From Phaeosaccion multiseriatum (taxonomy: Eukaryota > Ochrophyta, other classes), in NCBI GenBank assembly GCA_965112735.1, contig OZ218952.1, forward strand, positions 4,402,001 through 4,466,000: DNA of 64,000 nt, in the 5' to 3' direction. Below the pieces are notes generated by a model, which had not been told where the DNA came from, searched no databases, and saw only the letters and a list, made by a program, of their open reading frames with translations. Of this stretch, positions 51,898 to 63,089 are shown piece after piece. A program made the position numbers and the translations under genes. Position 1 is the first letter of the stretch. Every line of letters starts with the position of its first letter.

Positions 51898-53155
51898 ATG
51901 TCGTTCATAGGGCATGTTATACCCGGCTTCTGTCTGTCCCTCTACTCCTGGTTCTTTTTGCTCAGCATGGTGGGCTGGACGCCCAGAAGGAGGTGGTCCC
52001 GCCCTTTGCTCCGCCTGAGAGTCAAGGTGAGGAACTCTTGCTTGTCTACTTGTTCTTCTTCGTTCACGCACCTCCCCCCTCTTCCACTTCTCTTGGTGTT
52101 TTTTCTGCCCCCCCCCCCCCCCGCCCCAAGCACAGGGGGCTCTTATCCTCGCTTTTGCCCTCCCCGCCGTTTTGGTGGAGACGCTCGCAAATGGAAGGGT
52201 CGAGCTTGTGAATATCCACCACCTCCTCATCTACGCCCTGCTGGTATCTCACGCTCTAGTTATCAGTCTGTACCTGTGGCACGTCTCTGGGCCTGCTGTC
52301 AATGGTGGAGGGGCCGAGGGGCGGGCCGAGACCTTCCTAACGTACCACAATCTCTCAACGGGAACGTCAACCAGCCAGCAGGAGCAGGAGGAGGAGGAGG
52401 AGGAGGAGGGGAAGGAGGAGAGAGAGGAGGACAAGCAGCGGCAGCAGCACCAGCGGCAGAGGGGTGGGCGCAAGTTTCGGATGGTCGTCCTCGAGCAACA
52501 CCTGCACGTACACGAGACACTCATCTTCGTATGCATTGGCCTCATTCTAGCAGGGCACAACATGGGCAACGCTTTATTCGTCGGCATGCATTGGTGGATG
52601 TGCCCTCTCTTCTTGTTCAGCGCAGCAATGAGCCTCGGCCGCCTCCTCCCTTCTGTACCACCAACTGCTGCTGCCGCTGGGCCACTGCTACACCTATGTA
52701 CCCTCAGCTCCGTGCTGACAGGCCTCTCGCTTCACACGGCAGGGACCTGGTTTGCGCACATTGGGTTCAACTTCTACCTCTACCCCAGCGGGGGGGGGCT
52801 GTGGGGACTGAAGACGGACCCACTGGCTGAGATGGAGGTGAAGGTGTGGATGAGCGTCTATCTGACCCTGCATATAAGCTTTGCCTTCTTGGTACTGTGC
52901 GTTGGACACTCCGTGTTGCAGTGGAGGGGATACTTTGATGCCTACAGGTATAATGATCATTCTAGTAGTAGTAGTAGGAGGAGTAGCAGCAGCAGCAGCA
53001 GCAGCAGAAGGTGGGGCAGGAATCACGCAGAGAAGGAGTCGCTTCGGCTTCGACCTCTTGGAGCATCGCAGATAGGAGGCGGCGACGATGAAGAGGGAGG
53101 GGAGGGGGCGGAGGGGCAGTGGGTAAGCCGGAACAAGGGGCAAAGCTTCCTCTGA
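51898..53155 (+). CDS. TMEM45-like (DUF716) membrane protein
   Basis: Two exons, 51898-52026 and 52136-53155, give 1149 bases (382 aa). Multi-pass membrane protein of the TMEM45/DUF716 type: MSFIGHVIPGFCLSLYSWFF (the G-H-x-x-P-G opening is typical), LANGRVELVNIHHLLIYALL, LEQHLHVHETLIFVCIGLIL, HWWMCPLFLFSAAMSLGRLL, TGLSLHTAGTWFAHIGFNFY and MSVYLTLHISFAFLVLCVGH. Several His residues fall in predicted helices, as in the family. A long acidic/Gln-rich loop ([15 protein letters not shown]) and a Ser-rich tail are species-specific. Function of the family is unclear. A dispersed-word copy is read as SVPPTAAAAG in a loop. A GTAAGC near 53122 could be a donor, but the frame stays open to the TGA. Confidence 0.82.
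52653..52664 (-). repeat. Dispersed word, coding in the TMEM45-like gene (VPPTA frame)
   Basis: CTGTACCACCAA followed by CTGCTGCTGCCGCTG, read on the plus strand as SVPPTAAAAG between two membrane helices. Confidence 0.9.
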
Positions 53156-53747
53156 TGCTTCGTCTGGGCCTTCTCAGCGCTGTGCTTCATCGGGCCTTCT
53201 GCGGGGGGCTCGTGGGCCCGGGATGGACGTCTGCTCTTGTGCACACGGCTTCTGATTAGTTAGCCCTTGCCCTTGCTTACTCGAAGAGGAGATGCTCGAG
53301 GCTCGAAGAGGTATTTCATGAGCCAGGGTTGGAAGTCCTGAAACTTCTCTACTCTCTCCTCCGAAGAGTCGAAGCCGAGGGGAAGCAGTCAGAAGTTCGG
53401 CCCCTGACATGGTTCTGATACAGGCCAGCCCAGAAGCAGGAACCAGGCCGGCTGGAGCCGACCAGAACCAGGAACCAGCCAGCCTCAGAACCAGCCATGT
53501 CAGGGGCGAAGAAGTAATAATACCCATATACCTTTTCCGTTACCCTTCGAGCGTAACCTGAAACTAAAACTTACCTTCTTCCACCCCCCCCAAATTGCTT
53601 TGCTTTGCTTGCTCCAAAGAGGGTGCCAGACTAGGATTAGGCCATGCAGGAAGAGGTCGCAGCAGCAGCCACCGCAATAGCAGGAGGAGGAAAATCATTC
53701 TGAAGAAAAACAGCTTGAAGGCCTTCCCTCCCTCGCTCCAACTCATC
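53156..53747. other. Spacer between TMEM45-like and KATNIP
   Basis: Contains the hairpin at 53400-53507 and a polyC run. The minus-strand frame across 53174-53527 is not supported as a gene. KATNIP 5' UTR probably begins here. Confidence 0.5.
53400..53507. repeat. Stem-loop with GAACCAG-rich loop
   Basis: Left arm 53400-53417 (GCCCCTGACATGGTTCTG) pairs with right arm 53486-53507, which has a 4-base insertion. The 68-base loop is built from repeated GAACCAG and CCAGCC words. Possible small mobile or structured element. Confidence 0.65.
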
Positions 53748-56700
53748 ATGGGTCCTGACGAGACCCACGCCAGATACCTGCACCTTCTGCAGCAGCGAAA
53801 CCGCCTTAAGAAGCAGATGGAGGCCAAGACGAAGGATGCCAAGATGGAGCAGAGAGAAAGAGGTTGGTGGAAGGCTCGTCGGTGGACAAAGTGTCTCTTG
53901 ATCGTCCAGAGGATCGCAAAGGATCCAACCGATCCCAGCTCCCCAGCCCTGTTTCCTACATACTGCTGCTCGTCTGTGCGCTCTTCAAAGCAGTCGAGGC
54001 ACTAACTGATAGTCGGAGCATTGATTGGTCGTCGGTAACTCCATGGTCAACTTAATCGACACTGTCAGCTCATTGCTCTCCTCACTGCCGCTGGCTGTCC
54101 CTCGCAGCTTCTCTTCTTACCTCCCCCCATCTCCCCTCCCCCCCCCCCCGCTCCTCAGGCTTTGACACGTGCTTCTCCGGAGCGAATCGAGAGCGCTCTG
54201 CAGAGCGGGAGCAGCCCAAGCCTCCGAGGCGGCGATCCAGACGTGCGAGCCACAGCGGCAGCGCCCCCATTCCTTGGGTACAGGGCACGCGAGCCTTCCA
54301 AGGCTGTCGGAGGGCGAACACGGACGCCGACGAAGGTGTGGATGACGAGGAGTCCCTCCCGGCGTTAGTGATTCCGGGTGCCAGCGATGGCCAGAGCTCC
54401 TCGGAGGGACGGAGGGGCGACCACCGCTCCAGACAGAGGGCCGGATGGGGCAAACCACGAGATCCACGAGATGGAGAAGAGGCAGGGCCATCCGTATCAG
54501 GAGGGGCAGGAGGAGGGGCGGGGGGAGGAGCGGATATGTCGTCTTGTCGAGAAGAGGATGGAAGAGGAGATGGCACCACTGCCGCCGCTGTACAGGGGGA
54601 GGAGAGGATAAAGGTGGCCGATGAGGTCAGGAGGCCCTCCGGAGCTGTGGGTGCTCGTCTCAAAGAGAAGGAGGGAGGCCCAGCAGCAGAGAGAGATAGA
54701 GACAGAGGAGGCGGTGCTGGAGAAGAGTTTTGCGATGCCGGCGGCTTGGTGGTGGAGGAGTACGACGATGACTTTGAGGAAGCAGAGGAAGAGGAAGGCG
54801 GCGGGGGGGGGGGGGGAGCAGGGGGGGGTGAGGAGAGGGAGGAGGAGGAGGAGGAGGAGGAGGAGGAGGAGGAGGAGGAGGAGGAGGAGGAGGAAGAGGA
54901 GGATGAAGCAGCAGCAACACTTGGCGACTCTTCCATGGACTCGTATGTTATGGAGGAGCTGGTCAACGCCGTCGGAGAGGAGAGCATCGAGAGGCTGAGG
55001 AAGACCCTTGAACACTCCTTGGAAAGTGCGACCAACGCCGGACAGCACCAACACGACCAAGAGGAGGAGCAGGAGGAGCAGGAGGAGCAGGAACAGGAAG
55101 AGGAGCACCACCCCTCGCCCGGCAGCAGCAAGAGCAGCGTCGACAGAAGAGGAAGGGGGGCAAGTGCTAGTGCTCCAACTCTCTCCATCGTCGCTCCAGA
55201 CAGCACATCGAAGCAGACTAGCAGCAGTCATGTGATGGACCGCAGCAGCAGCAGCAGCAGCAGCAGTAGCACCTCCAGCAGCACGAGGAATAGCAGCAGC
55301 AGGAGTAGCAGCAGCAAGGTGACAGCGGTGGCAGGACGAGCGGGGGACGGAGAGCTGAGAGAGATGACACAAGACGTCGCCGATTACCATGCCTTGGGTG
55401 GGCACAAGAAGAAAGTGGGTCGGTCCAGTGGCCCAAGCGTGCTAGTGACAGGGGCGGCGCGAGGACGGCCTTCCTCCTCCTCGTCCACACCCCGACCAAG
55501 GAAATCTTCGGACCCCCCTGGGGCTGTTGCTGCTGCTGCGGCTGCTGCAGAAATGGCCGCCGTGCTGGCGGCTCTTCGGGAGGAGAATAGAAGAGGAAGA
55601 GGAAGAGGAAGAGGAGCTGCCAAGATAGGAAGACAGGAGGACATGAGGGGCGATAGCAGGCGAGCAAGAGCGAGAGACGACGAGCCCGAGCCCCAGGCCC
55701 AGCCAGCTTCGTTGTCACCGATTGCATGGGACCATCGTAATGGGTGTGGTGGCGATGGTGATGGTGATGATGATGGTGATGGTGATGATGACGGAGGTGA
55801 CGAAGCAGGGGAAACCGCAGAGGGCGGTGGTGCCGGTGGTGCCAAGTCAGCAAGGATAGGCACACCGGGCTCCAGCACCACCGCCACCACCAAGACCGCT
55901 TCTCGGGGGGGCTCACTCGCCTCCCTTGACTCCCAAACCGTGGTTGCTGCCGCAGTAGGAAGGGGAGGAGGAGGAGGAGGAGGAGGAGGAGGAGGAAGAG
56001 GAGGAGGAGGAGGAGGAGGAGGAGGAGGAGGAGGAGGAGGAGGAGGAGGAGGAGGAGGAGGAGGAGGAGGAGGAGGAGACTCTACGCCGATGGACCAGGT
56101 GCTGTTGGGCGGAGTGAGCAATCTGAGCAGAGAGCAGCAGAGGGAGCTCTTGAGTATGCTCCAGAATATGAATAGGGGCGGGGAGGGGGAGAGTGCAGCC
56201 GCAGCAAGAGGGGGAGGAGGAGGAATGGGAAAAGGACCAGGTGGTGACACAGCAACAGCAGCAGCAGCAGTTGGTGATACAGCAGCAAGCGGACGGAAGG
56301 ACTCCTCTACGGTACCGGAGAGCAGCAGCAGCAGCACCAGCAGTACCAGTACCAGCAACGAAGCGCATATTAAGACAAGGCAGCAGCAGCAGCAGCAGCA
56401 GCAGTTGGTGATACAGCAGCAGCAACGGCACGGCCTCGTCGTCAAGCTCTGCAACACGTGGGGTCGCATGGGTGGAGGAAGGGCCACTCAGACGGTCACT
56501 CTCGCTCGTCTCGAGCTGCATGAGCAGCAGCAGCAGCAGCAGCAGTTGGTGATACAGCAGCAGGGAGGAGGGCTCCCACAAGAGCAGCCCGAGGATGGTG
56601 TCGTGTGGAAACATGTGGAGCTCACGGCCTCGTGTCTCTCCGTGCGCAGCGGGGCAGTGGGGGAGGTCGTGGGGGCGAAAGGAGGACGCGTTGGTGCTCT

Positions 56701-59700
56701 ACTCACAAATGGCAATGTCAAAGGCAATGGGAAGGGCCATGGCAAGCAGCTGAAACAGCAGCAGCAACAGCAGCAGTTGGTGATACAGCGGCAGGGGGAG
56801 GCGCCGCGGTGGATTGGGAGGATCCCGCTCGATTCTTCCCTCGATATTGTTGTCTGTCACAGAGCGGTGGAGCAACTGATACAGCACCACTCACAGCTGT
56901 CACAGCAGTCGCAGCAGTCACACCACTCACAGCAGTCACAGCAGTCGCAGCAGTCGCAGCAGTCGCAGCATCAGGGTGGTTGCTCACAGCAGCAGTCTTC
57001 CCGTCAGGCACTCAAGGTAAGAGAGGAAAGGGGGAGGTGGTGTCAGGACGCAAGGGGGAGGGAGGGAGGGATGGCAGTGGATGGGTAGGCTCCCGGAAGG
57101 CTGACGTGTGCCAATGCGCGTGTGGGCGCGTGTCTTTAACACGTCCTATCATAAGCCTGCTGCCATCTTGCTCGTGTATTTGTTCCCCACCCCATCCTGC
57201 CTGGTTCGCCACTCAACATGCGCAACCAACCAAACAACCCTTATTTATGCGTCATCCCAATCTTCCATCTTGCCCCTCGCCCTTTCCGCGCCTCTTCTCT
57301 TCTCAAAGCTCCTTCTTTGGACAGAGAACAGCAGCAGCGGCAGGAACAGCAGTATCAGTCATACGGGCAGTAGGGCAGTCACGGATGGCTTTGGTGGTGT
57401 CAGCACTCCCAAAGACGTGGAGGTGTGGCTCGGCGGCATATGCGTGTGGTCCGGTGTTCTCCCCAGAGTATGTGAGGCCTTCCCAATACATATACGTCTC
57501 CACCCCCCACCTCAAACAGAGGTACAAGACAAGCCGCATGAGGAGGAGGAGGAGGAGGAGGAGGAGGAGGAGGAGGAGCCAGCCGTCTTCAAACCTCCAT
57601 ATGCCTCCCCTGCCTCTGGCTTGCAAGTGAGAAACTCCTCCTCCCGAGGAAAGGCGGAGGCTTCTGCTTGTTGTGCTTCCTCTTTGACAAGACTCGCGCT
57701 GTCGGGGAGAGGAGGAGGAGGAGGTGGAGAAGGACTTGCAGTGGTGCCAACGCCCCCTTCGTCGGACCGCAGCAGTGGCAGCAGCACGCACAGCAGCAGC
57801 AGCAGCAGTCATATGGGCCGTCGTAGGACAAGGGCCGCTCTTGAGGGCAGGCGGCGGAGCGTCGACGGCTCAGGTGGTAGTGCATCGATGGCAGCAGACG
57901 CGAATGACAGCAGCAGTGGAACAGTCCCAAGTTGGCTAAGCGAGTCGCAGCATCAGCGGCAGTTGGTGATACAGCAACAACAGTCGAAGAACACACAAGC
58001 CGGCGATGACAGTGCTCCAGACCGTCGCAGGGGAAGTAACGCGGTTCGGCGAAGAAGGAGCGGCAGCACCACCACCACCACCACTGTTACCACTGCCACC
58101 GCCCCTCTCGAGCAGGACCAGGAGGAGGAGGAGGAGGAGGAGGAGGAGGAGGAGGAGGAGGAGGAGGAGGAGGGGAAGGAGGAGGAGGAGGAGGAGGAGG
58201 AGGAGGAGGAGGAGGCGAATGGTGCGGTGAGGGTAATGATGCCTTTGGGTCTAGGCAGGACTGGAGTAGAGACGAAGGATGAAGGACGGCAGGGAGGAGG
58301 AGCAGGGGGAAAGGGAAGAGAGCGGAGGGGAGGAAGGAGAAGAGGATGCGGTGTGGATGGGCCAGCAGGGGGGGGAGAAGGAGGAGGAGGAGGAGGAGGA
58401 GGAACAGTGCGGCCTTCGCCCTATCGTCGGAGATCGCTGGCTGCTGCTGCTACACCTGTATCACTTACTGCCGATGTACCACCAGCTGCTGCCGCATCAC
58501 GAACTACTGCTGTATCGCCACCTGCTGCTTCTTCACCCGCGGAACAAGAAACTTCTTCACCCGCGGAACAAGAAGCCCGTCCTTCTCCTGCCACCCACCC
58601 CTCCAACAGCAGCAACAGCAGCAGTCGTATGGGCAGCAGCGGTAGCGGTGGTGACCATCGCAGGGGGGTCACCACCGACTCGGCAAGGGGAAGGGGGGAG
58701 AGCTGCGTCCACACCGGGGGCGGGCAGGAGGAGGAGGAGGAGGAGGACGAGTCGCGGGGATGGAGTCCGAGCTTGGCGACGACGAAGAACAACGAGTTCG
58801 ACGACGCGCTCACCCCCCTGGAGAGGAGTGTGAGTGTGAGTGTCCGGAGGAAAGGCGTAGGCAGCAACACTACTACGGCTCCTCCTCCTACTACCACCAC
58901 TTGTACTCGCAACCTCGAGTCGTCGGAGTGGGACGTTTCGTTCAGTAGGAGTAGCCGGAAGGAGGAGCGAAAGGAGCAGGATGCTTCGCTCCTCGACTCT
59001 TGGGATTCCCTGGAGCGCTTCTCCCGAACCAGCCGGAGTCGCTTGGGCCGAGCAGCGGCAGCCTTCTTGTCGTCGACACCAAAGGGCTGCTCAACCCCAA
59101 CACGGGCAACAGTTGGTCATACAGGAGCAAGGATTTCTGCAGGAGCAACAAACGTAGCAGTTGGTGGTTCAGCAAAGGGGAGGAAAGGCCCATCAGAGGG
59201 TCATAATGGAGCGGCAGCAGCGGCAGCACCAGCAGTTGGGACGGGGGTGGGTGCAGCTGTATCACCAACTGCTATGGTGGGGCGGGAGGACAGGGTGCAG
59301 CAAGTGAACAAGGCCATGGAACAAGTGGCCAATGTGCGCCGCCAACTAGGCGCGTTGGCAGGCTCCAAGCAGAGGGGGAACTTGCAGAAGCAGCAGCAGC
59401 AGCAGCAGGAGTTGGTGATACACGGTCAGGGTCAGGGACAGAGTGAGAGCAAAGAGAAACAGGCTCGAGAGGTGCGAGGAGAAGAGGACGCGGAGCAGGA
59501 GGAGGGGGGGGGGAGGGAGGAGGAGGAGGAGGAGGAGGAGGAGGAGGAGCAGCAGAGGGAGGGGGAAGAAGAGGACGTCCTTGGTGAGCTCGAGGGGCTC
59601 GAGGAGGGTGTTGACGAGGACTCTCTCCTCATGTTGGACTCCCTCGAACCGTCCATCTCTCCCGTGCGTATGTCCCCAATCTACGCGGCCGCTGGGGTGA

Positions 59701-62700
59701 TGGGGGCGGTGGGAGGAGGAGGAGGAGGAGGAGCAGGAGGAGGTGGAGGAGCAGGAGGAGGAGGAGGAGGAGGAGCAGGAGGAGGTGGAGGAGGTGGAGG
59801 GTTTGGGGTGGGTTTGACTGGGTTTGATTCAGCGGAGGAGCAGAGAGCGGCTGGAATAGTAGGCGGAGGAGGAGGCGCTTACTTCGAATGCCCCGAGCTA
59901 CCATCGGGGCGGGTGCTGACCCTAACCATACTCTCCACTTGGGGAGATCCTCACTACGTTGGCCTTTCTGGCCTTGAGCTGTTCGACAGCGGAGGGCAAC
60001 TCATCACCTTACGAGATGCCAAGAGACAGGTCAAGGCAGAGCCCTCCACCACCACCACCACAGCTGCAGCCGTATCACCAACTGCTGCATCTGATCCTCG
60101 TACGGTGGACCGTCTCTTTGATGGGACTGTGTATACATGTGATGACATGCACGTTTGGCTCGCGGCGTGGGATGGGCGGGTCGGGGATGAGTGCCGAAGG
60201 AAAGGCGGTGGTGGAGGAGGTGGAGGCGGCGGTGGTGGTGGTGGTGGTGGAGGAGCAGGAGCAGGAGCAGGAGCGGGAGGAGGAGGAGGAGGAGGAGGAG
60301 GAGGGAATGACGGCGTGGTGACGGTGACGGTAACCTTGGATGCACCCACCACACTCGGCCTGATGCGCTTTTGGAACTACAACACATCACGAACGCACTC
60401 TTGCAGGGGTGTACGGTGGATAAGAGTGTGCTTTGATGAACAACTCATCTTTGATGGGGAAATACGCAAGGCGCCCGGAGGCCTTGAGCTAGGGCCCGAA
60501 CGGTGCAGCGAAGTGGTGCTCTTTAGCCTCGACGAGGGCTTGGTGGAGGCGCTGAGAAGGCATGACGAAGCGGAGACCCATGGGTTGTTAGGGGAGGGGG
60601 GGGGAGAGGAGGAGGGGGAGAGGAAAGGGAAGGGGGAGGGGGAGGGAAGGGATCGTCCTCGCACGAGCAGCGCCAAGGAATCACAGACAAAGGCAGGGGC
60701 AGCAGCTTTGAGGTCCTTAGCAGGGCAGCAGCAGCAACAGTTGGTGATACAGCAGCAGCTGTTGAGAGGTGGATGTGGCAAAGCAGCGACGACGAAGAAA
60801 AGTGGTGAAGCAGCACATGGCGACGACGATATGCACGAGGACGGTGAGGAGGGTATGGATGAGGTGGATGCTTTGCTGGCGAGCATGGGACCGCTCTCAG
60901 ATGAAGACAACGACCATGGCAAAGTTGGTGATACAGCAGCAGCGGCAGCAGCAGTTGGTGATACAGCAACTGATCGTATGGACGACGACGAGAAAGACGA
61001 AGACGCCCCTGCCTTGTCCTGTAAGAGAGGGGCAGCAGTTGGTGGTCCAGGAGAAGTTGGTGATACAGCAGCAGTTGGTGATACAGCCACAGCAGCCGAG
61101 GAGGAGGAGCTTGCCCTCCTGCCCCTTGCGCGTCGCATCACCCTGACCATTCTTAGCACGTGGGGCTGTTGTTCCTACGTAGGACTCACAGGGGTGCAGG
61201 TGCTCACAGGGGCGCAGCGCTCGCCAACCCTCGATGAACTGTCGGAGCGGTTTTCGCCAAATGTTAATCTGTCGGCGGGTCTGTCACGGTCAGGGTCAGG
61301 GTCAGAGTCAGGGTCAGGGTCAGGGTCAGAGTCAGGGTCAGGGTCAGGGGCAGGGTCAGGGTCAGGGTCAGGGTCAGGGTCAGGGGCAGGGGCAGGGGCA
61401 GGGTGGATACGAAAGGGGAGCGTCTCTGGCGCTGTCTCATGGGCAGCGGCGCCCTACAGAGATCTTGCGGATGCGGGCTTCGAAGGAGATCCTCGCTTGT
61501 TGGACAACCTCGGGGATGGAGTCAATGTAACCACGGATGGTCGACACATGTGGCTCGCACCTTTGCTCGACATCGGAGGGACAGGAGGAGGAGGAGGAGG
61601 AGGAGAGGGAGGAGGAGGAGGAGGAGGAGGTTTGGGGGGAGGGGTAGGCAATGGGAACAAGAGACACCCTCCGACCATCACGATCGATTTGGGTTCGCCC
61701 AAGCGCATCGCCGGACTTGTGGTTTGGAACTACAACAAAAGCGAGGAGGACTGCATACGGGGGGCCAAGCAGGTTCTGGTGTCTCTGGACGATGGGGAGG
61801 AGGGAGGAGGAGGAGGAGGAGGAGGAGGAGGAGGAGGTACTGTGCAGAGCTTTGTACTGCGCAAGGGGCTCGGGCACTGCCGAATGGGGGACTTCTCACA
61901 AGTGCTGCTGTTGGACGGCAAGGCACGAAGGAGAAGGAGAGAGAGGCAGATGCGGGGGGGGGGGGGGGAAGAAGGGCGACAGGCAACTCAGCAGAAGGGA
62001 AGCAAACAGCAGCAGCAGCAGCAGCAGCAGTTGGTGGTACAGCACCAGCGTCAGGCTTCTGTGACCACGACGTATGTATCACCACCTCTGCGGCAGGACT
62101 TTGAAACGCTGCTCCGCCCCTCGGGCCTCATGTTGCAGTTGGTGATCCACTCAACATGGGGCGACGCCTACTATGTGGGCCTGGACGGCTTGCAATTCTT
62201 CGACGGAGCGGGCGAGGAGATCAGAGTCAAGGCAACCCAGGTGAGGGCCGTGCCAGACAGCCTTGGAGCCATTGGACAGGAGGACGACTGTCGTGTGCCG
62301 GGCAACCTTGTCAATGGAGTGCATGGAGAGGAGCGAGTCGCCACCGCCGCCGCCGCCGCCGCCGCTGCTGCTACTACCGTACCACCAACTGCTGTACCAC
62401 CAACTGCAAAGGGCAGTAGAGTGTGGGGGCCACAGAAGCAGCAGCGGAGGAGCGCGCAGCACGCGTGGCTCGCCCCCCTGGCGTGCTCTCTCGGTCACGA
62501 CAGCACTTGCACTCGTATTGGTGCTGGTCCTGACACTCGGGGGGAGAATATGGTGTATGTGCTGTTCGACGCCCCTGTGACCCTCTCCATGTTGCGGCTG
62601 TGGAACTACAGCAAGACGCCCCAGAGGGGTGTGAAGGACTTTTCGCTCCTCCTGGATGGGGCCCTCCTCTTCTCGGGCAGCCTGGCGATGGCCGGCAATG

Positions 62701-63089
62701 GCGTCGCCACCACCACCTCCTCCTCCAGCACCATCTTCAATGACAGCCACAGCAGCAGGGGCAGGGGCGGGGGCCTCGCGAGAGACCACCATCCAGGGAA
62801 AGGAGCGTTGGCGACGACGGCGGATGACGAACTTCCCCAGGAGGGTCGTGAGGGGCAGCCTATCCTCTTCTCCAACGACCCGGGTCTGGTGCAGAGGGAG
62901 CGGCACAATGTACTGTACTGTGGAAGGGCCACACAAGACGTACTGTGCATTGACGAGCGACAGGTCAAGGAGCGTTCTAGGGCCATGTATGACACCGTGG
63001 CCATGCCCTTTGCCCAGGGGAGTAGGGTGGACTTGAGCAAGAGACCTTCCACGTCAGCCGTCGGAGGAGGAGGGGGACGAGCAGCATGA
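53748..63089 (+). CDS. KATNIP: KATNIP-type katanin-interacting / ciliary protein, giant 2917-aa form
   Basis: KATNIP (KIAA0556) binds katanin and microtubules at the base of cilia. Three exons, 53748-53862, 54159-57016 and 57309-63089, total 8754 bases (2917 aa) with matching phases. The N-terminal signature is split by intron 1: ARYLHLLQQRNRLKKQMEAK and RGFDTCFSGAN. Long acidic, Ser- and Gly-rich disordered stretches follow. Then four KATNIP (DUF4457-type) modules, each a strand around STWGDxxYVGLxGL and a later WNYN strand: LVVKLCNTWG with LLLWTEN and KDVEVWLGG (about aa 800-1050, degenerate; the exon 2/3 junction falls in the LLLW strand); LTILSTWGDPHYVGLSGLEL with MRFWNYNTSRTH (about 1855); LTILSTWGCCSYVGLTGVQV with LVVWNYNKSEEDCIRGAK (about 2265); and LQLVIHSTWGDAYYVGLDGL with LRLWNYSKTPQRGVKDF (about 2597). 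Near the C-terminus is LYCGRATQDVLCIDERQ. Gly, Glu and Gln repeats inflate the length. It carries 13 of the window's 19 exact dispersed-word copies. Confidence 0.9.
54838..54905. repeat. (GGA)n coding microsatellite in KATNIP
   Basis: Encodes about 23 consecutive Glu. Comparable GGA runs in other frames encode poly-Gly at 55966-56076 and poly-Glu at 57540-57578, 58117-58214 and 59515-59550 of the same gene. Confidence 0.9.
56271..62403. repeat. Cluster of 13 exact copies of the dispersed word inside KATNIP exons
   Basis: Forward TTGGTG(A/G)TACAG at 56271, 56405, 56546, 56777, 57963, 60741, 60925, 60955, 61057, 61075 and 62031; reverse at 59257 and 62392. Imperfect copies occur at 56240, 58456-58530 (a degenerate reverse run), 59113, 59161, 59412, 60070, 61039 and 62377. 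Flanks are CAG/GCA triplets. Frames used: QLVIQ (56405, 56546, 56777, 57963, 60741, and LVVQ at 62031), AVGDTA or VGDTA (56271, 60925, 60955, 61057, 61075), AVSPTA (59257) and AVPPTA (62392). The third forward frame would contain a TGA and is never used for the A form. Confidence 0.95.
61285..61404. repeat. (GGGTCA)n coding minisatellite in KATNIP
   Basis: About 20 hexamers GGGTCA/GAGTCA/GGGGCA read as a Ser-Gly/Ser-Glu/Ala-Gly dipeptide repeat in module 3 of KATNIP. Confidence 0.9.

Noticed and set aside
53174-53527. 117-residue minus-strand frame
   Set aside because: Covers the hairpin spacer. No conserved features and no splice context.
54497-55405. 302-residue minus-strand frame opposite KATNIP
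   Set aside because: Poly-Leu and Ser tracts are complements of GGA/GCA repeats. KATNIP is supported on the plus strand.
60377-61159. 260-residue minus-strand frame with AVSPTAA repeats
   Set aside because: Complement of KATNIP coding sequence. The repeats are the dispersed word read backwards.
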